A stretch of 64,000 nt of DNA. It comes from Sphingomonas naphthae. GTDB lineage: Bacteria > Pseudomonadota > Alphaproteobacteria > Sphingomonadales > Sphingomonadaceae. The notes beneath the pieces were generated by a model. The model had not been told where the DNA came from. It saw nothing but the letters and a program-made list of their open reading frames with translations, and searched no databases. The stretch lies in assembly GCF_028607085.1 (NCBI RefSeq), contig NZ_CP117411.1:2108001-2172000 (forward strand), written 5' to 3'. Of the stretch, positions 34,591-43,612 are shown piece by piece (positions within the stretch are counted from its first letter, which is position 1; each line of letters starts with the position of its first letter). The position numbers and the translations under genes are program-made.

Positions 34591-36033
34591 TTATGCGGGC
34601 TGGCGCTGGATATCGGCCAGCTCCGCCAGCCTGCTCCGCATTACCTTGCCCAGCACGTTGCGGGGGAGAGCCTCGACGAAGCGGAAGCGCCGGGGGGCCT
34701 TGAAGCCCGCCAGATGCGCGCGGCAGTGGGCCGCCAGTTCGTGCGTGCTCACCGGCGCGGTCGCCACCACATAGGCGACCGGCACCTCGCCCCATTCGGC
34801 GTCGGCCTCACCCGCCACCGCCACCTCGGCGACCGCCGGGTGCATGGCCAGCACCGCTTCCACCTCGCTCGCGTGAACGGTCTCGCCGCCGGAGCGGATC
34901 ATGTCGCCGATGCGGCCGACGATGGTGGCGTAGCCGGCCGCGTCGATCCGGCCGAGATCGCCCGAGCGCAGCCACCGCCGCCCGTCGAGCGCCACGCGGG
35001 GATCGGGGCGGCGCCAATAGCCGGGGGTGACGCCGGGGCCGGCGAACCAGATTTCGCCCACCTGATCGGGGCCGAGCGCCCCGGTTTCCCCCATGATCCG
35101 CACCTCGACCAGGGGCTGGGCGCGGCCGACCGAGGTGGGGCGGGCACGGGCCGAGGCGGGGTCCATCACGAAGGCGGTCGGGCCGGTCTCGCTCATCCCC
35201 ATGCCGCCGCACAGGATCGCGCCGCGCGCGGCGAACCGCTCGATCAGGTCGGGACGGAGCGGCGCGCCGCCGCTGCCCCAGAAACGGACGGACGAGAGAT
35301 CGGCGGCGTCGAAGGCGGGCAGACGCGCGATCCGCTCATAGATGGTCGGCACCGCGAACACCGCCGTGACCGCGCCGATATGGGCCAGCACCGCCTCCGC
35401 ATCGGCATCGCGCAGCAGCCGCACCCGGCCGCCGGTCATCAGCATCGGCAGCGCATAGAGGTTGAGGCCCGCCGTGTGGAACAGCGGGAGCATCGTCAGG
35501 CAGCTTTCGCCGGGGCCGAGGGCTAGGAAGGCGGCGACATTGTCGCGGTTCGCCAGCGCCATGCGCGGCGTGTAGATCACGCCCTTGGGCTCGCCCGACG
35601 TGCCGGATGTGTAGATCAGATACCAGATCGCGTCGGGCTCGCGCGCGCAGGGCGGCACCGGCGCGGCATCGAAACTGGCGGGCAGCGACACCATGCCGTC
35701 GGCCAGAAATTCCGGCTCGGCCAGCACCAGGGCGGGTTCGATATCGGCCAGCAGCACCGCGCGCTCGGCCGGGGTCAGCCGCCAATTGAGCGGCACAACG
35801 ATCGCCCCCGCCCGCCAGCAGGCGAAGAGCAGGACGAAAACCTCCGCCCGGTTGCGGCAGAGCAGAGCGACCCGGTCACCCTGCCCCACGCCCTGCCCGG
35901 CCAGCCAGCCGGCCGCCTGCCCCGCCATCGCATCCAGCGCCGCGTAGGTCAGGCCGCGCCCCGCCGCCGGCTCCTCGATGGCGACCGCATCGGGCGTGGC
36001 CGCCGCCTGCGTGGCCAAGAGGTCGGCGATCAT
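34591..36033 (-). CDS. AMP-forming acyl-CoA synthetase
   Basis: Activates a carboxylic acid to its CoA thioester through an acyl-adenylate. The 480-residue protein has the ATP-binding loop YTSGTSGEPKG at 141-151, the GGMGMSETGP aromatic-gate region, the hinge SGDLGRIDAAGY and the C-terminal catalytic lysine at about K463 (NVLGKVMR). Substrate unclear; size and motifs suit a medium-chain or aromatic acid. The start overlaps the upstream TetR stop (ATGA), so regulator and enzyme are one operon. Confidence 0.9.
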   Translation of the reverse strand: MIADLLATQAAATPDAVAIEEPAAGRGLTYAALDAMAGQAAGWLAGQGVGQGDRVALLCRNRAEVFVLLFACWRAGAIVVPLNWRLTPAERAVLLADIEPALVLAEPEFLADGMVSLPASFDAAPVPPCAREPDAIWYLIYTSGTSGEPKGVIYTPRMALANRDNVAAFLALGPGESCLTMLPLFHTAGLNLYALPMLMTGGRVRLLRDADAEAVLAHIGAVTAVFAVPTIYERIARLPAFDAADLSSVRFWGSGGAPLRPDLIERFAARGAILCGGMGMSETGPTAFVMDPASARARPTSVGRAQPLVEVRIMGETGALGPDQVGEIWFAGPGVTPGYWRRPDPRVALDGRRWLRSGDLGRIDAAGYATIVGRIGDMIRSGGETVHASEVEAVLAMHPAVAEVAVAGEADAEWGEVPVAYVVATAPVSTHELAAHCRAHLAGFKAPRRFRFVEALPRNVLGKVMRSRLAELADIQRQPA

Positions 36034-36617
36034 CGCGGGCTCAGCCCCCGCGCCACCAGATCGCCCGCCGCGCGCGCCACCTCCTCGGCCGAGGCCTCGG
36101 GCTGCCACAGGCCGTAGCGCAGGCCGAGAAACACGCTCATCCCGATCAGCGCCCAGGCGCGCACCTCGTCCGATCCTTCGCTGATCCGGCCATCGGCGCG
36201 GGCGTGGGCGAGGCCGTGGGTATAAGCCTGCGCGAAGGCATCGTAATGGCGGCGATAGGCATCCTCCGCCACGAACTGCGATTCCTCGACGATGCGGTAG
36301 ATTTCGGGGCGCTGGCGGACGAATTCGATATAGGCCTGGATACCCAGCCGCTCGGCCTCCAGCCGATCGGTCACGCCGCTCAGCCGATCGTGGATATGGT
36401 GGCGGACCTGATGGCTCATATCGTCCACCAGCGCGCGGAACAGTGGCTCCTTGCCCTCGAAATAGGTGTAGAAGCTGCCGAGCGCGACGCCGGCGCGGAT
36501 GGCGATGCCGCTCACCGACGCCTCGGCATAGCCGCGCGTGCCGAACTCCACCGCTGCCGCGTCGAGCAGCTTGCGGCGGGTGGCCTGCCCCTTCTTCGTG
36601 CGCGGTTCGCGGTCCAT
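36030..36617 (-). CDS. TetR-family transcriptional regulator
   Basis: A 195-residue repressor with the N-terminal HTH (KLLDAAAVEFGTRGYAEAS, ALGSFYTYFEGKEPLF) and a C-terminal ligand-binding domain. The ATG at 36617 has AGAAGGG at good spacing. It faces the hydrolase-TonB receptor genes across an intergenic region with a perfect inverted repeat and is coupled to the acyl-CoA synthetase, so it probably controls both sides in response to an acyl-CoA or aromatic ligand. Confidence 0.88.
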   Translation of the reverse strand: MDREPRTKKGQATRRKLLDAAAVEFGTRGYAEASVSGIAIRAGVALGSFYTYFEGKEPLFRALVDDMSHQVRHHIHDRLSGVTDRLEAERLGIQAYIEFVRQRPEIYRIVEESQFVAEDAYRRHYDAFAQAYTHGLAHARADGRISEGSDEVRAWALIGMSVFLGLRYGLWQPEASAEEVARAAGDLVARGLSPR

Positions 36618-36671
36618 CGCGCCCTTCTGTGCCCCGAAAGCCACAGTGGCAAGGGGAGCGATGCCGACTTC

Positions 36672-36695
36672 AAAAGTGAATGTTGACTCACTTTT
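36672..36695. promoter_or_regulatory. Candidate TetR operator
   Basis: A perfect 8-bp inverted repeat, AAAAGTGA-N8-TCACTTTT, lies 55 nt upstream of the tetR start and 63 nt before the hydrolase. It is the only AT-rich dyad in the divergent region. Size and symmetry suit a TetR dimer; binding is inferred. Confidence 0.6.
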
Positions 36696-36757
36696 CGGGA
36701 ACGCGCATTTCGCGGGCCTCGATCGGCGCCACCAGAGCGCGCGACAGGGGAAGAGGG

Positions 36758-37621
36758 TTGCAAGGCTTGCCGCAGTTCGTCGCCAGTGATGGTCACAGCC
36801 TCGCCTATCGCGACGAGGGCGCGGGGCGGCCGCTGCTGTTCCTCCACGGCCTCACCGCCTCCAGCGCGCTCTTCGCCCCGCAGGCCGCCGCCTTCGCGAC
36901 AAGCCACCGCGTGATCCGCCTCGACCTGCGCGGCCATGGCGCGAGCGGCGCCGACCCGGACGCCGACATCGCCCGCGTGACCGACGACGTGCGCGAGCTT
37001 ATCGAGGCGCTGGACCTCAACGATATCATCGGCGTGGGCTGGTCGCTGGGAGCGATGCTGCTGTGGGGCCTGCTCGACAGCCCGGCCGCCGCGCGCTTCG
37101 CCGGCGCCGTCGCGATCGACATGAGCCCCAAGGTCGGCAACGAACCCGGCTGGTCGCTGGGCTTGGTCGATATGTCGATGCGCGAGGGCGAGCCCGGCGA
37201 GAGCTGGTCCGATCGCAGCAAGCGCATCGCCGGGCTGATCGTCGCCAACGGCATGGCCGACGCCCGCACCACATTGATCGACAAGATGGCGCTGGTCATG
37301 TCGGACAGCGACCCGGCCACCGTCGCCGCGCTCGGCACATCGATGATGGAGCAGGATTTCCGCGACGTGCTGCCGCGCATCACCGTGCCGATGCTGGTCG
37401 TGCATGGCGGGCTGAGCCGCTATTATCCCGCCGCCACCGCCGCCTGGGTCGCCGATCGCCTGCCCCACGGCCGGCAGGTGACCTTCGCCCGATCCGGCCA
37501 CACCCCGCATCTGGAGGAGGCCGAGGCGTTCAACCGCCTGCTGGCCGACTTCGCCGCTACCACCCCCACCACCAACGACGCCAGCCGGAGCGAACCGGCG
37601 ACGCCCCACCCAGGGAGATGA
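36758..37621 (+). CDS. Alpha/beta hydrolase of a catabolic operon
   Basis: About 287 residues. The oxyanion motif LFLHGLTASS, nucleophile elbow GWSLGA with Ser96, and the C-terminal RSGHTPHLEEAE with the catalytic histidine are intact. It may open a lactone, ester or ring-cleavage product. No ATG lies near the domain start; TTG at 36758 (preceded by GGGGAAGAGG) or TTG at 36767 are the likely starts. The stop overlaps the first of three ATG codons of the receptor gene. Confidence 0.82.
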   Translation: MQGLPQFVASDGHSLAYRDEGAGRPLLFLHGLTASSALFAPQAAAFATSHRVIRLDLRGHGASGADPDADIARVTDDVRELIEALDLNDIIGVGWSLGAMLLWGLLDSPAAARFAGAVAIDMSPKVGNEPGWSLGLVDMSMREGEPGESWSDRSKRIAGLIVANGMADARTTLIDKMALVMSDSDPATVAALGTSMMEQDFRDVLPRITVPMLVVHGGLSRYYPAATAAWVADRLPHGRQVTFARSGHTPHLEEAEAFNRLLADFAATTPTTNDASRSEPATPHPGR

Positions 37622-37623
37622 TG

Positions 37624-39948
37624 ATGACCCGTATGCCCACGATGCTGCACACCGGCGCGGCGCTCGCCGCGCTGATCGCCGCCGCCCCCGCCTTCGCGCA
37701 GGACGTGCCCGCCGCCGCCGAGACCACCACCGCCGCCGATGCCGGCAGCGGCGAGATCGTCGTCGTCGCGCGTCGCCGCGAGGAGCGGTTGCTCGACGTG
37801 CCGATCGCCGTCACCGCGCTGTCGGGCAACGACCTCGCCAAGCAGCAGGCGATCGACCTGTCGGGCGTGCAGGGCACGATCCCCAACGTGAACATGGTGC
37901 AGGGGCGTGGCTCGGCCTCCAACGCCAACATCTTCATTCGCGGCGTCGGCCAGCCCGACGCGCTCCAGACCTTCGACCCAGCGGTCGGCGTGTATGTCGA
38001 CGGCGTCTACATGAGCCGCATCCAGGGCGCGCTGTTCAACCTGTTCGATGTCGAGCGGGTCGAGGTGCTGCGCGGGCCGCAGGGCACGCTCTACGGCAAG
38101 AACACGATCGGCGGCGCGGTCAACGTCGTCAGCAAGAAGCCCAATCTCTCGACGCTGACGGCCGCGGGATCGGCCACCTACGGCCGCTTCGACCAGATTT
38201 TGCTCAACGGCTATGTCTCCGCCCCGCTCGTCACCGACAAGGTCGCGCTGTCGATCGCGGGCGTGTGGGACAAGCGCGACGGCCTCGTCACCGATCCGCT
38301 GACCGGCCGCAAGTACAACGACCGCGATACGGTCGCCGGCCGCGCCATCCTGCGCGCCAGGCCGACCGAGACGCTCGAGCTGATCGCGGCGGGCGACTAT
38401 ACCCGCCAGCGCACCGCCGCGACCCTGGGCTATGCCACCGCGACGCTCACCAACATCAACCTGCTGACGGGCGCGAGCATCAACGTGAAGCCGGGCTATC
38501 CGCTCGGCCGCTACGATTATCGCACCTCGACCAGCCTGAAGCCCGGCCAGGGCCAGCGGCTGGATCATTGGGGCGGATCGCTCACCGCCAACCTCGAGCT
38601 GAACGACATCTTCTCGCTCTCCTCGATCACCGCCTATCGCCGCCTGAAGCCCGATTATTACATCGATTTCGACGCGACCGAATTGCAGGTGGCCGATGCC
38701 TTCGTCGGCGTGCGCCAGCGCCAGTTCAGCCAGGAGCTTCAGTTCAAGGTCGATACCGGCAAGCTCAACGCGGTCGCCGGCCTCTATTACCTGCGCGAGC
38801 ACATCACCTCGCATCAGGAAAGCTATGACGACAATTACCTGCGCCTCGGCGCGGTGCCCGTCACCTTCACCCGCTATATCGACGACGATCAGCTGACCCA
38901 CAGCTATGCGGCGTTCGGCCAGGCGACCTACGACTTCACCGACCAATTGGCGCTGACCGCCGGCCTGCGCTACACCAAGGAAAAGAAGCGCTATTTCCGC
39001 ACGACCTATACCGTGCTGGCCGGCGCCGCGACCGCGCCCTTCGTGTTCCCCAACAGCCTGCCCGCGCCCTTCAACGCGGACGATACCGCCACCTTCGATG
39101 CATGGACGCCGTCGGCCACCCTGTCGTTCAAGCCGACGCCGGATACGTTGCTGTACGGATCGGCCTCGAAGGGGTTCAAGTCGGGCGGCTTCAACGGCCG
39201 CGTGAACGGTCTGGGCGACGTGACGCAGGTCATCAACGGCGTCACCACCGTCGTCCCGAACTTCGCGCCGGAGACGGTGTGGACCTATGAGGTCGGCGCC
39301 AAGGGCAGCTTCCTCGATCGCCGGGTGAGCATCTCGGCCGACGTGTTCCGTTCGGACTACAAGGACTTCCAGGCGCGGGTCGGCGGCGGCACCACGGGTG
39401 TCGCGGGCGGCAGCTTCCCGGTGGTCAACGCCGGCAAGCTGCGCATCTGGGGCGTCGAGGCGGAACTGGCGGTGCGCCCGACCCGCCAGTGGAACATCCG
39501 CGCCAACCTCGGCTACCTCAACGCGAAATATCTGGAGTTCAACGACAGCCGCCGCGCGCCGGCCTTCTCGTGCAACCCGACCGGCAACGCCATCACCTGC
39601 CGGCCGGCCTTCACCCCGCCGATCACCTACAGCCTGGGCAGCGACTATGCGATCCCGCTCGGCGAGATGGGCAGCGTCACGGTCGGCGGCGACATGCGCT
39701 TCGTCGACAAGCATTTCCTGTCGGTCGACAATCGCGCGGGGCTGAAGGAGCCGGGCTATTATCTGTTCAACGCCTTCGTCCAGTTCGACGCGGCGGGAGG
39801 CAGATATTACGTTCGGGGCGGCGTGAAGAACATCACCAAGACGCTGTACCGCACCGACGGGCAGGAATTCTCCTCGGTCGGCAACATCCAGACGGTGTAT
39901 TATGGCGATCCGCGGACGTGGAGCGTGACGGCCGGGTTCCGGTTCTGA
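37624..39948 (+). CDS. TonB-dependent outer-membrane receptor
   Basis: A 774-residue receptor: signal peptide (HTGAALAALIAAAPAFA), plug domain from about 45 to 165 (DVPIAVTALSGNDL, RGPQGTLYGKNTIGGAVNVVS split by two residues), then a 22-strand beta-barrel ending in RTWSVTAGFRF with the C-terminal aromatic. It resembles the Pfam TonB receptors that sphingomonads use for uptake of aromatic or plant-derived compounds. Neighbouring hydrolase and acyl-CoA synthetase suggest the imported compound is catabolised. Three ATG codons are tandem at 37618, 37621 and 37624; GGGAG best serves the third. Confidence 0.92.
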   Translation: MTRMPTMLHTGAALAALIAAAPAFAQDVPAAAETTTAADAGSGEIVVVARRREERLLDVPIAVTALSGNDLAKQQAIDLSGVQGTIPNVNMVQGRGSASNANIFIRGVGQPDALQTFDPAVGVYVDGVYMSRIQGALFNLFDVERVEVLRGPQGTLYGKNTIGGAVNVVSKKPNLSTLTAAGSATYGRFDQILLNGYVSAPLVTDKVALSIAGVWDKRDGLVTDPLTGRKYNDRDTVAGRAILRARPTETLELIAAGDYTRQRTAATLGYATATLTNINLLTGASINVKPGYPLGRYDYRTSTSLKPGQGQRLDHWGGSLTANLELNDIFSLSSITAYRRLKPDYYIDFDATELQVADAFVGVRQRQFSQELQFKVDTGKLNAVAGLYYLREHITSHQESYDDNYLRLGAVPVTFTRYIDDDQLTHSYAAFGQATYDFTDQLALTAGLRYTKEKKRYFRTTYTVLAGAATAPFVFPNSLPAPFNADDTATFDAWTPSATLSFKPTPDTLLYGSASKGFKSGGFNGRVNGLGDVTQVINGVTTVVPNFAPETVWTYEVGAKGSFLDRRVSISADVFRSDYKDFQARVGGGTTGVAGGSFPVVNAGKLRIWGVEAELAVRPTRQWNIRANLGYLNAKYLEFNDSRRAPAFSCNPTGNAITCRPAFTPPITYSLGSDYAIPLGEMGSVTVGGDMRFVDKHFLSVDNRAGLKEPGYYLFNAFVQFDAAGGRYYVRGGVKNITKTLYRTDGQEFSSVGNIQTVYYGDPRTWSVTAGFRF

Positions 39949-39956
39949 TTTTCCGC

Positions 39957-40069
39957 TCCCCTCCCCTTCAGGGGAGGGGCCGGGGGTGGGGGTTGTCCAT
40001 CCGGCCCCACGTTCGTTGGATTGCGCTGACAGCCCCCACCCCAACCCCTCCCCTGAAGGGGAGGGGCTT
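39957..40069. repeat. Palindromic repeat, CCCCTCCCCTTCAGG type
   Basis: Arms CTCCCCTCCCCTTCAGGGGA and CCCCTCCCCTGAAGGGGAGG, with inner complementary GGGGGTGGGGG and CCCCCACCCC tracts. It lies between the convergent receptor and thymidine kinase genes, where it probably ends both transcripts. Confidence 0.7.
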
Positions 40070-40074
40070 TTTGT

Positions 40075-40662
40075 TCACCGCCCCCCGCCCGCGTCCCCGC
40101 GCATGAAATGCCGCCGGCACACCGCCACATAGCGGTCGTTACCCCCGATCTCGGTCTGCGCGCCCTCGCGCACCGCGTGGCCCTTGGCGTCCACCCGCAG
40201 GTTCATCGTCGCCTTGCGGCCGCAGGCGCAGACCGCCTTCAGCTCGACCAGCGAATCCGCCAGCGCCAGCAGATGGCGGCTGCCCTCGAACAATTCCGCC
40301 TGGAAATCGGTGCGCAGGCCATAGGCCAGCACCGGCACGTCCAGCTCGTCGCACACCCGCGCCAGCTGGAACACCTGATCGCGGCAGAGGAATTGCGCCT
40401 CGTCGATCAACACGCAGCTCAAGCGGCTTTCCGCATGGCGCGCGGCGATCGCGGCGAGCATGTCCGTGTCGCGATCGAAGGAGACGGCGGGCATGGCCAG
40501 GCCGATGCGCGAGGCGATCGTGCCCGCTTCGTAGCGGTCGTCGATCGCGGCGGTGAACAGCATCGTCTCCATGCCGCGCTCGCGATAGTTGAAGTCCGCC
40601 TGGAGCAGCGTCGTCGATTTGCCCGCGTTCATCGAGGCATAATAGAAATAGAGCTTGGCCAT
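40075..40662 (-). CDS. tdk: Thymidine kinase (type II)
   Basis: Phosphorylates thymidine with ATP in the salvage pathway. The 195-residue protein has the P-loop ASMNAGKST at 9-17, the catalytic Glu88 in LIDEAQF and a zinc-binding lasso with C145, C147, C182 and H185. The start at MAKLYFYY fits family length. Confidence 0.94.
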   Translation of the reverse strand: MAKLYFYYASMNAGKSTTLLQADFNYRERGMETMLFTAAIDDRYEAGTIASRIGLAMPAVSFDRDTDMLAAIAARHAESRLSCVLIDEAQFLCRDQVFQLARVCDELDVPVLAYGLRTDFQAELFEGSRHLLALADSLVELKAVCACGRKATMNLRVDAKGHAVREGAQTEIGGNDRYVAVCRRHFMRGDAGGGR

Positions 40663-40797
40663 GGCCTCGCCTGAGACCATGGCCGGCGCGTGCGGTCAAT
40701 TGGCCGGTGGCCTGTTGCCGGGCTATCCGGCCGACCGGTACAAGCCTTGAAATCGCGGCCGACGATAACCAAAACCCGGCCCGATCGTTTCCGCATC

Positions 40798-42225
40798 ATG
40801 ACCCGCGTCGCCACCCTCGCCGCAACTGACGATTTCGATGGCTGGCGCACCGCCGCCCGCGCGCTGGCGCTGGCCCGCGTGCCCGCCGGCGACGTGATCT
40901 GGCAGGTGGGGGAACAGCCGACCGACCTGTTCGGCGACGAGGCCGAGCCCGATGCCGCGCCGGGCGCCGGCTTTTCCGTGCCCCGCCCGTTCGTCGATCT
41001 CGCGCGCACCGCGATCGCCCATGCCGATCCCGAGCGGTTCGCCTTGCTCTATACTGCGCTGCTCCGCATCCGCGCCAACCCCGCGCTGCTGGACGATCGC
41101 GCCGATCCGCTGGTCGGGCGGCTGGAATCCATGGCAAAGCAGGTGCGGCGCGACATCCACAAGATGCGCGCCTTCTTGCGCTTCCGCGAGATCGGCGAGG
41201 GCGAGGCCACCCGCTTCGTGGCGTGGTGGGAGCCGGAGCATCATATCGTGCGGCTCAACGCCGATTTCTTCGTGCGCCGCTTCGCCACGATGCGCTGGTC
41301 GATCCTCACCCCCGAACTGTCGGTGCATTGGGACGGCGAGACGCTCGATTTCAGCCCCGGCGCCACCCGCGCCGACGCGCCCGACGGCGATCCGCTCGAG
41401 GAGACCTGGGCGACCTATTACAGCAACATCTTCAACCCGGCGCGCGTGAAGATCGGGGCGATGCTGAAGGAGATGCCGCGCAAATATTGGAAGAACATGC
41501 CCGAAACCGCGCTGGTGCCGGGCCTGATCGCGGGCGCGCAGGCGCGAGAGGCGGAGATGGCGGAGAAATCGCGGGCCAAGCAGGCGGTGGGCGGCAACAG
41601 CCTGATCGCGTGGGAGGCACTGCGCGAGGAGGCGGCGCATTGCACCCGCTGCCCGCTCCACGCGCACGCGACGCAGACGGTGTTCGGCGAAGGGCCGATC
41701 GATGCCGCTTTGATGTTCGTGGGCGAGCAGCCGGGGGATCAGGAGGATCTGGCGGGCAAGCCCTTCGTCGGCCCGGCGGGGCAATTGTTCGATCGAGCGC
41801 TGGCCGAGGCGGGGGTCGATCGCGCGCGGACCTATGTGTCCAACGCGGTGAAGCATTTCAAATATGAGCAGCGCGGCAAGCGGCGCATCCACAGCAAACC
41901 CAACGGCGCCGAGATCGAGGCCTGCCGCTGGTGGATCGATCGCGAGCGCGACCTGATCCGCCCGCCGGTGACGGTGGCGCTGGGGGCCACGGCGGCGCGA
42001 TCGCTGATGGGCAAGGTGGTGACGATATCGGGGACGCGGGGACGGGCCCATATGCTGGCGGACGGCGGCGAAGCGTGGGTAACGGTGCATCCCAGCTATC
42101 TGCTGCGTCTGCCCGACGAGGCAGCGGCGGCGGCGGAATATGCGCGCTTCGTGGAAGAGCTGCGGCAGGTGGGCGAGCGCGCCGGGGTGATGTTGTCAGG
42201 CTCCTCCCCGGGCAAGACCATCTAA
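40798..42225 (+). CDS. DUF4130 fused to UdgX-type uracil-DNA glycosylase
   Basis: A 475-residue two-domain protein. The N-terminal half (about 1-250) matches DUF4130 (TIGR03915), a DNA repair-associated family of unknown activity. The C-terminal half is UdgX: GEQPGDQEDLAGKPFVGPAG from residue 309, the UdgX-specific loop KRRIHSKP at 361-368 and HPSYLLR at 431-437. In characterised UdgX the loop histidine (here H365) forms a covalent bond with the uracil-derived abasic site. C282 and C285 are among probable [4Fe-4S] ligands. The radical-SAM partner gene common beside DUF4130 is not adjacent. Confidence 0.9.
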   Translation: MTRVATLAATDDFDGWRTAARALALARVPAGDVIWQVGEQPTDLFGDEAEPDAAPGAGFSVPRPFVDLARTAIAHADPERFALLYTALLRIRANPALLDDRADPLVGRLESMAKQVRRDIHKMRAFLRFREIGEGEATRFVAWWEPEHHIVRLNADFFVRRFATMRWSILTPELSVHWDGETLDFSPGATRADAPDGDPLEETWATYYSNIFNPARVKIGAMLKEMPRKYWKNMPETALVPGLIAGAQAREAEMAEKSRAKQAVGGNSLIAWEALREEAAHCTRCPLHAHATQTVFGEGPIDAALMFVGEQPGDQEDLAGKPFVGPAGQLFDRALAEAGVDRARTYVSNAVKHFKYEQRGKRRIHSKPNGAEIEACRWWIDRERDLIRPPVTVALGATAARSLMGKVVTISGTRGRAHMLADGGEAWVTVHPSYLLRLPDEAAAAAEYARFVEELRQVGERAGVMLSGSSPGKTI

Positions 42226-42887
42226 CGCAGCGCTTGCCGCACCCCCGGCAGGATGCGGCGGACGATGATGCTCACGCCCCTCGCATTGGGATGCAGCCCA
42301 TCGGACTGGATCAGCGCGCGGTTGCCCGCCACGCCATCGAGGAAGAAGGGGTAGAGCGGGGCGCGGTAGGCTTTGGCGAGGCGTGGGAAGATCGCGTCGA
42401 AGCGGCGGCGATAGTCCTGCCCCAGATTGGGGGCGGCGCGCATGCCGGCGATCAGGACGGGGATTTGGCGGCGTTGCAGTTCGGCGAGGATCAGGTCGAG
42501 ATTGTCCTCGGTCTGCCTGGGCGGCAGGCCGCGCAGCATGTCGTTGGCGCCGAGTTCGACGATGACGAGATCGGGTTTGGCGCCGAGCCCGCGCAGCCCC
42601 CACGCCAGCCGCGCCCGCCCCTGCCGCGCGGTATCGCCGGAGACGCCGCCGTTGCGCACCTCGGCCTTGGCGATTCCGTCCCGTCGCAGCGCCGCCTGAA
42701 GCTGCGCGGTGAAGCCCTGGCGCGGCGGCAGGCCGTAGCCCGCCGTCAGACTGTCACCGAACGCCCATATCAGCGGGCGCTGGGCCATGGCCGGACCCGC
42801 GACCATCGCGAAAAAGAACGCGATCAGGGCGGCACTCCGGTGGACAAGCCGACGAAGCGAACCATATCCGGCGGATCGTGACAGCAT
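42222..42887 (-). CDS. Periplasmic SGNH esterase/lysophospholipase, TesA-like
   Basis: A 221-residue GDSL hydrolase with a signal peptide (ALIAFFFAMVAGPAMA), block I GDSLTAGYG with Ser46, block III GANDM, and block V DGLHPN with Asp196 and His199. It corresponds to TesA: in E. coli, tesA is divergent from ybbA-ybbP, and the same arrangement occurs here. Its 5' end overlaps the ABC ATPase start by 10 nt. Confidence 0.9.
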   Translation of the reverse strand: MLSRSAGYGSLRRLVHRSAALIAFFFAMVAGPAMAQRPLIWAFGDSLTAGYGLPPRQGFTAQLQAALRRDGIAKAEVRNGGVSGDTARQGRARLAWGLRGLGAKPDLVIVELGANDMLRGLPPRQTEDNLDLILAELQRRQIPVLIAGMRAAPNLGQDYRRRFDAIFPRLAKAYRAPLYPFFLDGVAGNRALIQSDGLHPNARGVSIIVRRILPGVRQALR

Positions 42888-43612
42888 CAGTCTCTCCCAG
42901 CATCGCCCAACCCGTCGCTCCGCTGCCCGATAGCAGCGTGATCGCGGCGCGCAACGTCACGCTCGCGCTCGGCCGGGCGCCGGCGCGGGTGGAGATATTG
43001 CGCGGCATCGATCTCTCCGTGGCGGCGGGCGAGAGCGTGGCGCTGCTGGGGCCGTCGGGATCGGGCAAATCCTCGCTGATGGCGGTGCTGTCCGGGCTGG
43101 AGCGGCCGACCGGCGGCAGCGTGCATGTCACCGGGCTCGATTTCGCGACGCTGGACGAGGATGCGCTGGCGGTGGCGCGGCGCGGGCGCATCGGCATAGT
43201 GTTGCAGGCCTTTCACCTGCTGCCGACCATGACCGCGCTGGAGAATGTCGCCGTGCCGCTGGAGCTGGCGGGCGAGCGCGATGCCTTCGCCCGCGCCGAG
43301 GCCGAATTGCGCTCGGTCGGCCTCGGCCACCGGCTCGATCATTATCCCGCGCAGCTTTCGGGCGGCGAACAACAGCGCGTGGCCGTCGCCCGCGCGCTGG
43401 CGCCGCGCCCGACGCTGCTGTTCGCCGACGAGCCGACCGGCAATCTCGATACCACTACCGGCGCCACGATCATGGACCTGCTGTTCGCCCGCCATCGCGA
43501 CACCGGCACCACCCTGTTCGTCATCACCCACGATCCCGGCCTCGCCGAGCGGTGCGGGCGGGTGATCGCGCTGGCCGACGGGCGGATCGTATCGGATCGG
43601 CGCAACGCTTGA
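42878..43612 (+). CDS. ABC transporter ATP-binding protein, YbbA/LolD type
   Basis: A 244-residue ATPase with Walker A GPSGSGKSS at 58-66, signature LSGGEQQRV at 160-168 and Walker B LLFADEPTGNLD at 180-191, typical of MacB/LolD-type ATPases that pair with FtsX-like permeases. The start is GTG at 42878; a second GTG at 42938 would avoid the overlap with the esterase gene. The stop overlaps the permease start (TTGA). Confidence 0.92.
   Translation: MTASVSPSIAQPVAPLPDSSVIAARNVTLALGRAPARVEILRGIDLSVAAGESVALLGPSGSGKSSLMAVLSGLERPTGGSVHVTGLDFATLDEDALAVARRGRIGIVLQAFHLLPTMTALENVAVPLELAGERDAFARAEAELRSVGLGHRLDHYPAQLSGGEQQRVAVARALAPRPTLLFADEPTGNLDTTTGATIMDLLFARHRDTGTTLFVITHDPGLAERCGRVIALADGRIVSDRRNA

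Noticed and set aside
37423-40044. Open frame of over 800 codons opposite the TonB receptor.
   Set aside because: Same kind of high-GC antisense shadow; composition is not protein-like and the receptor is certain.
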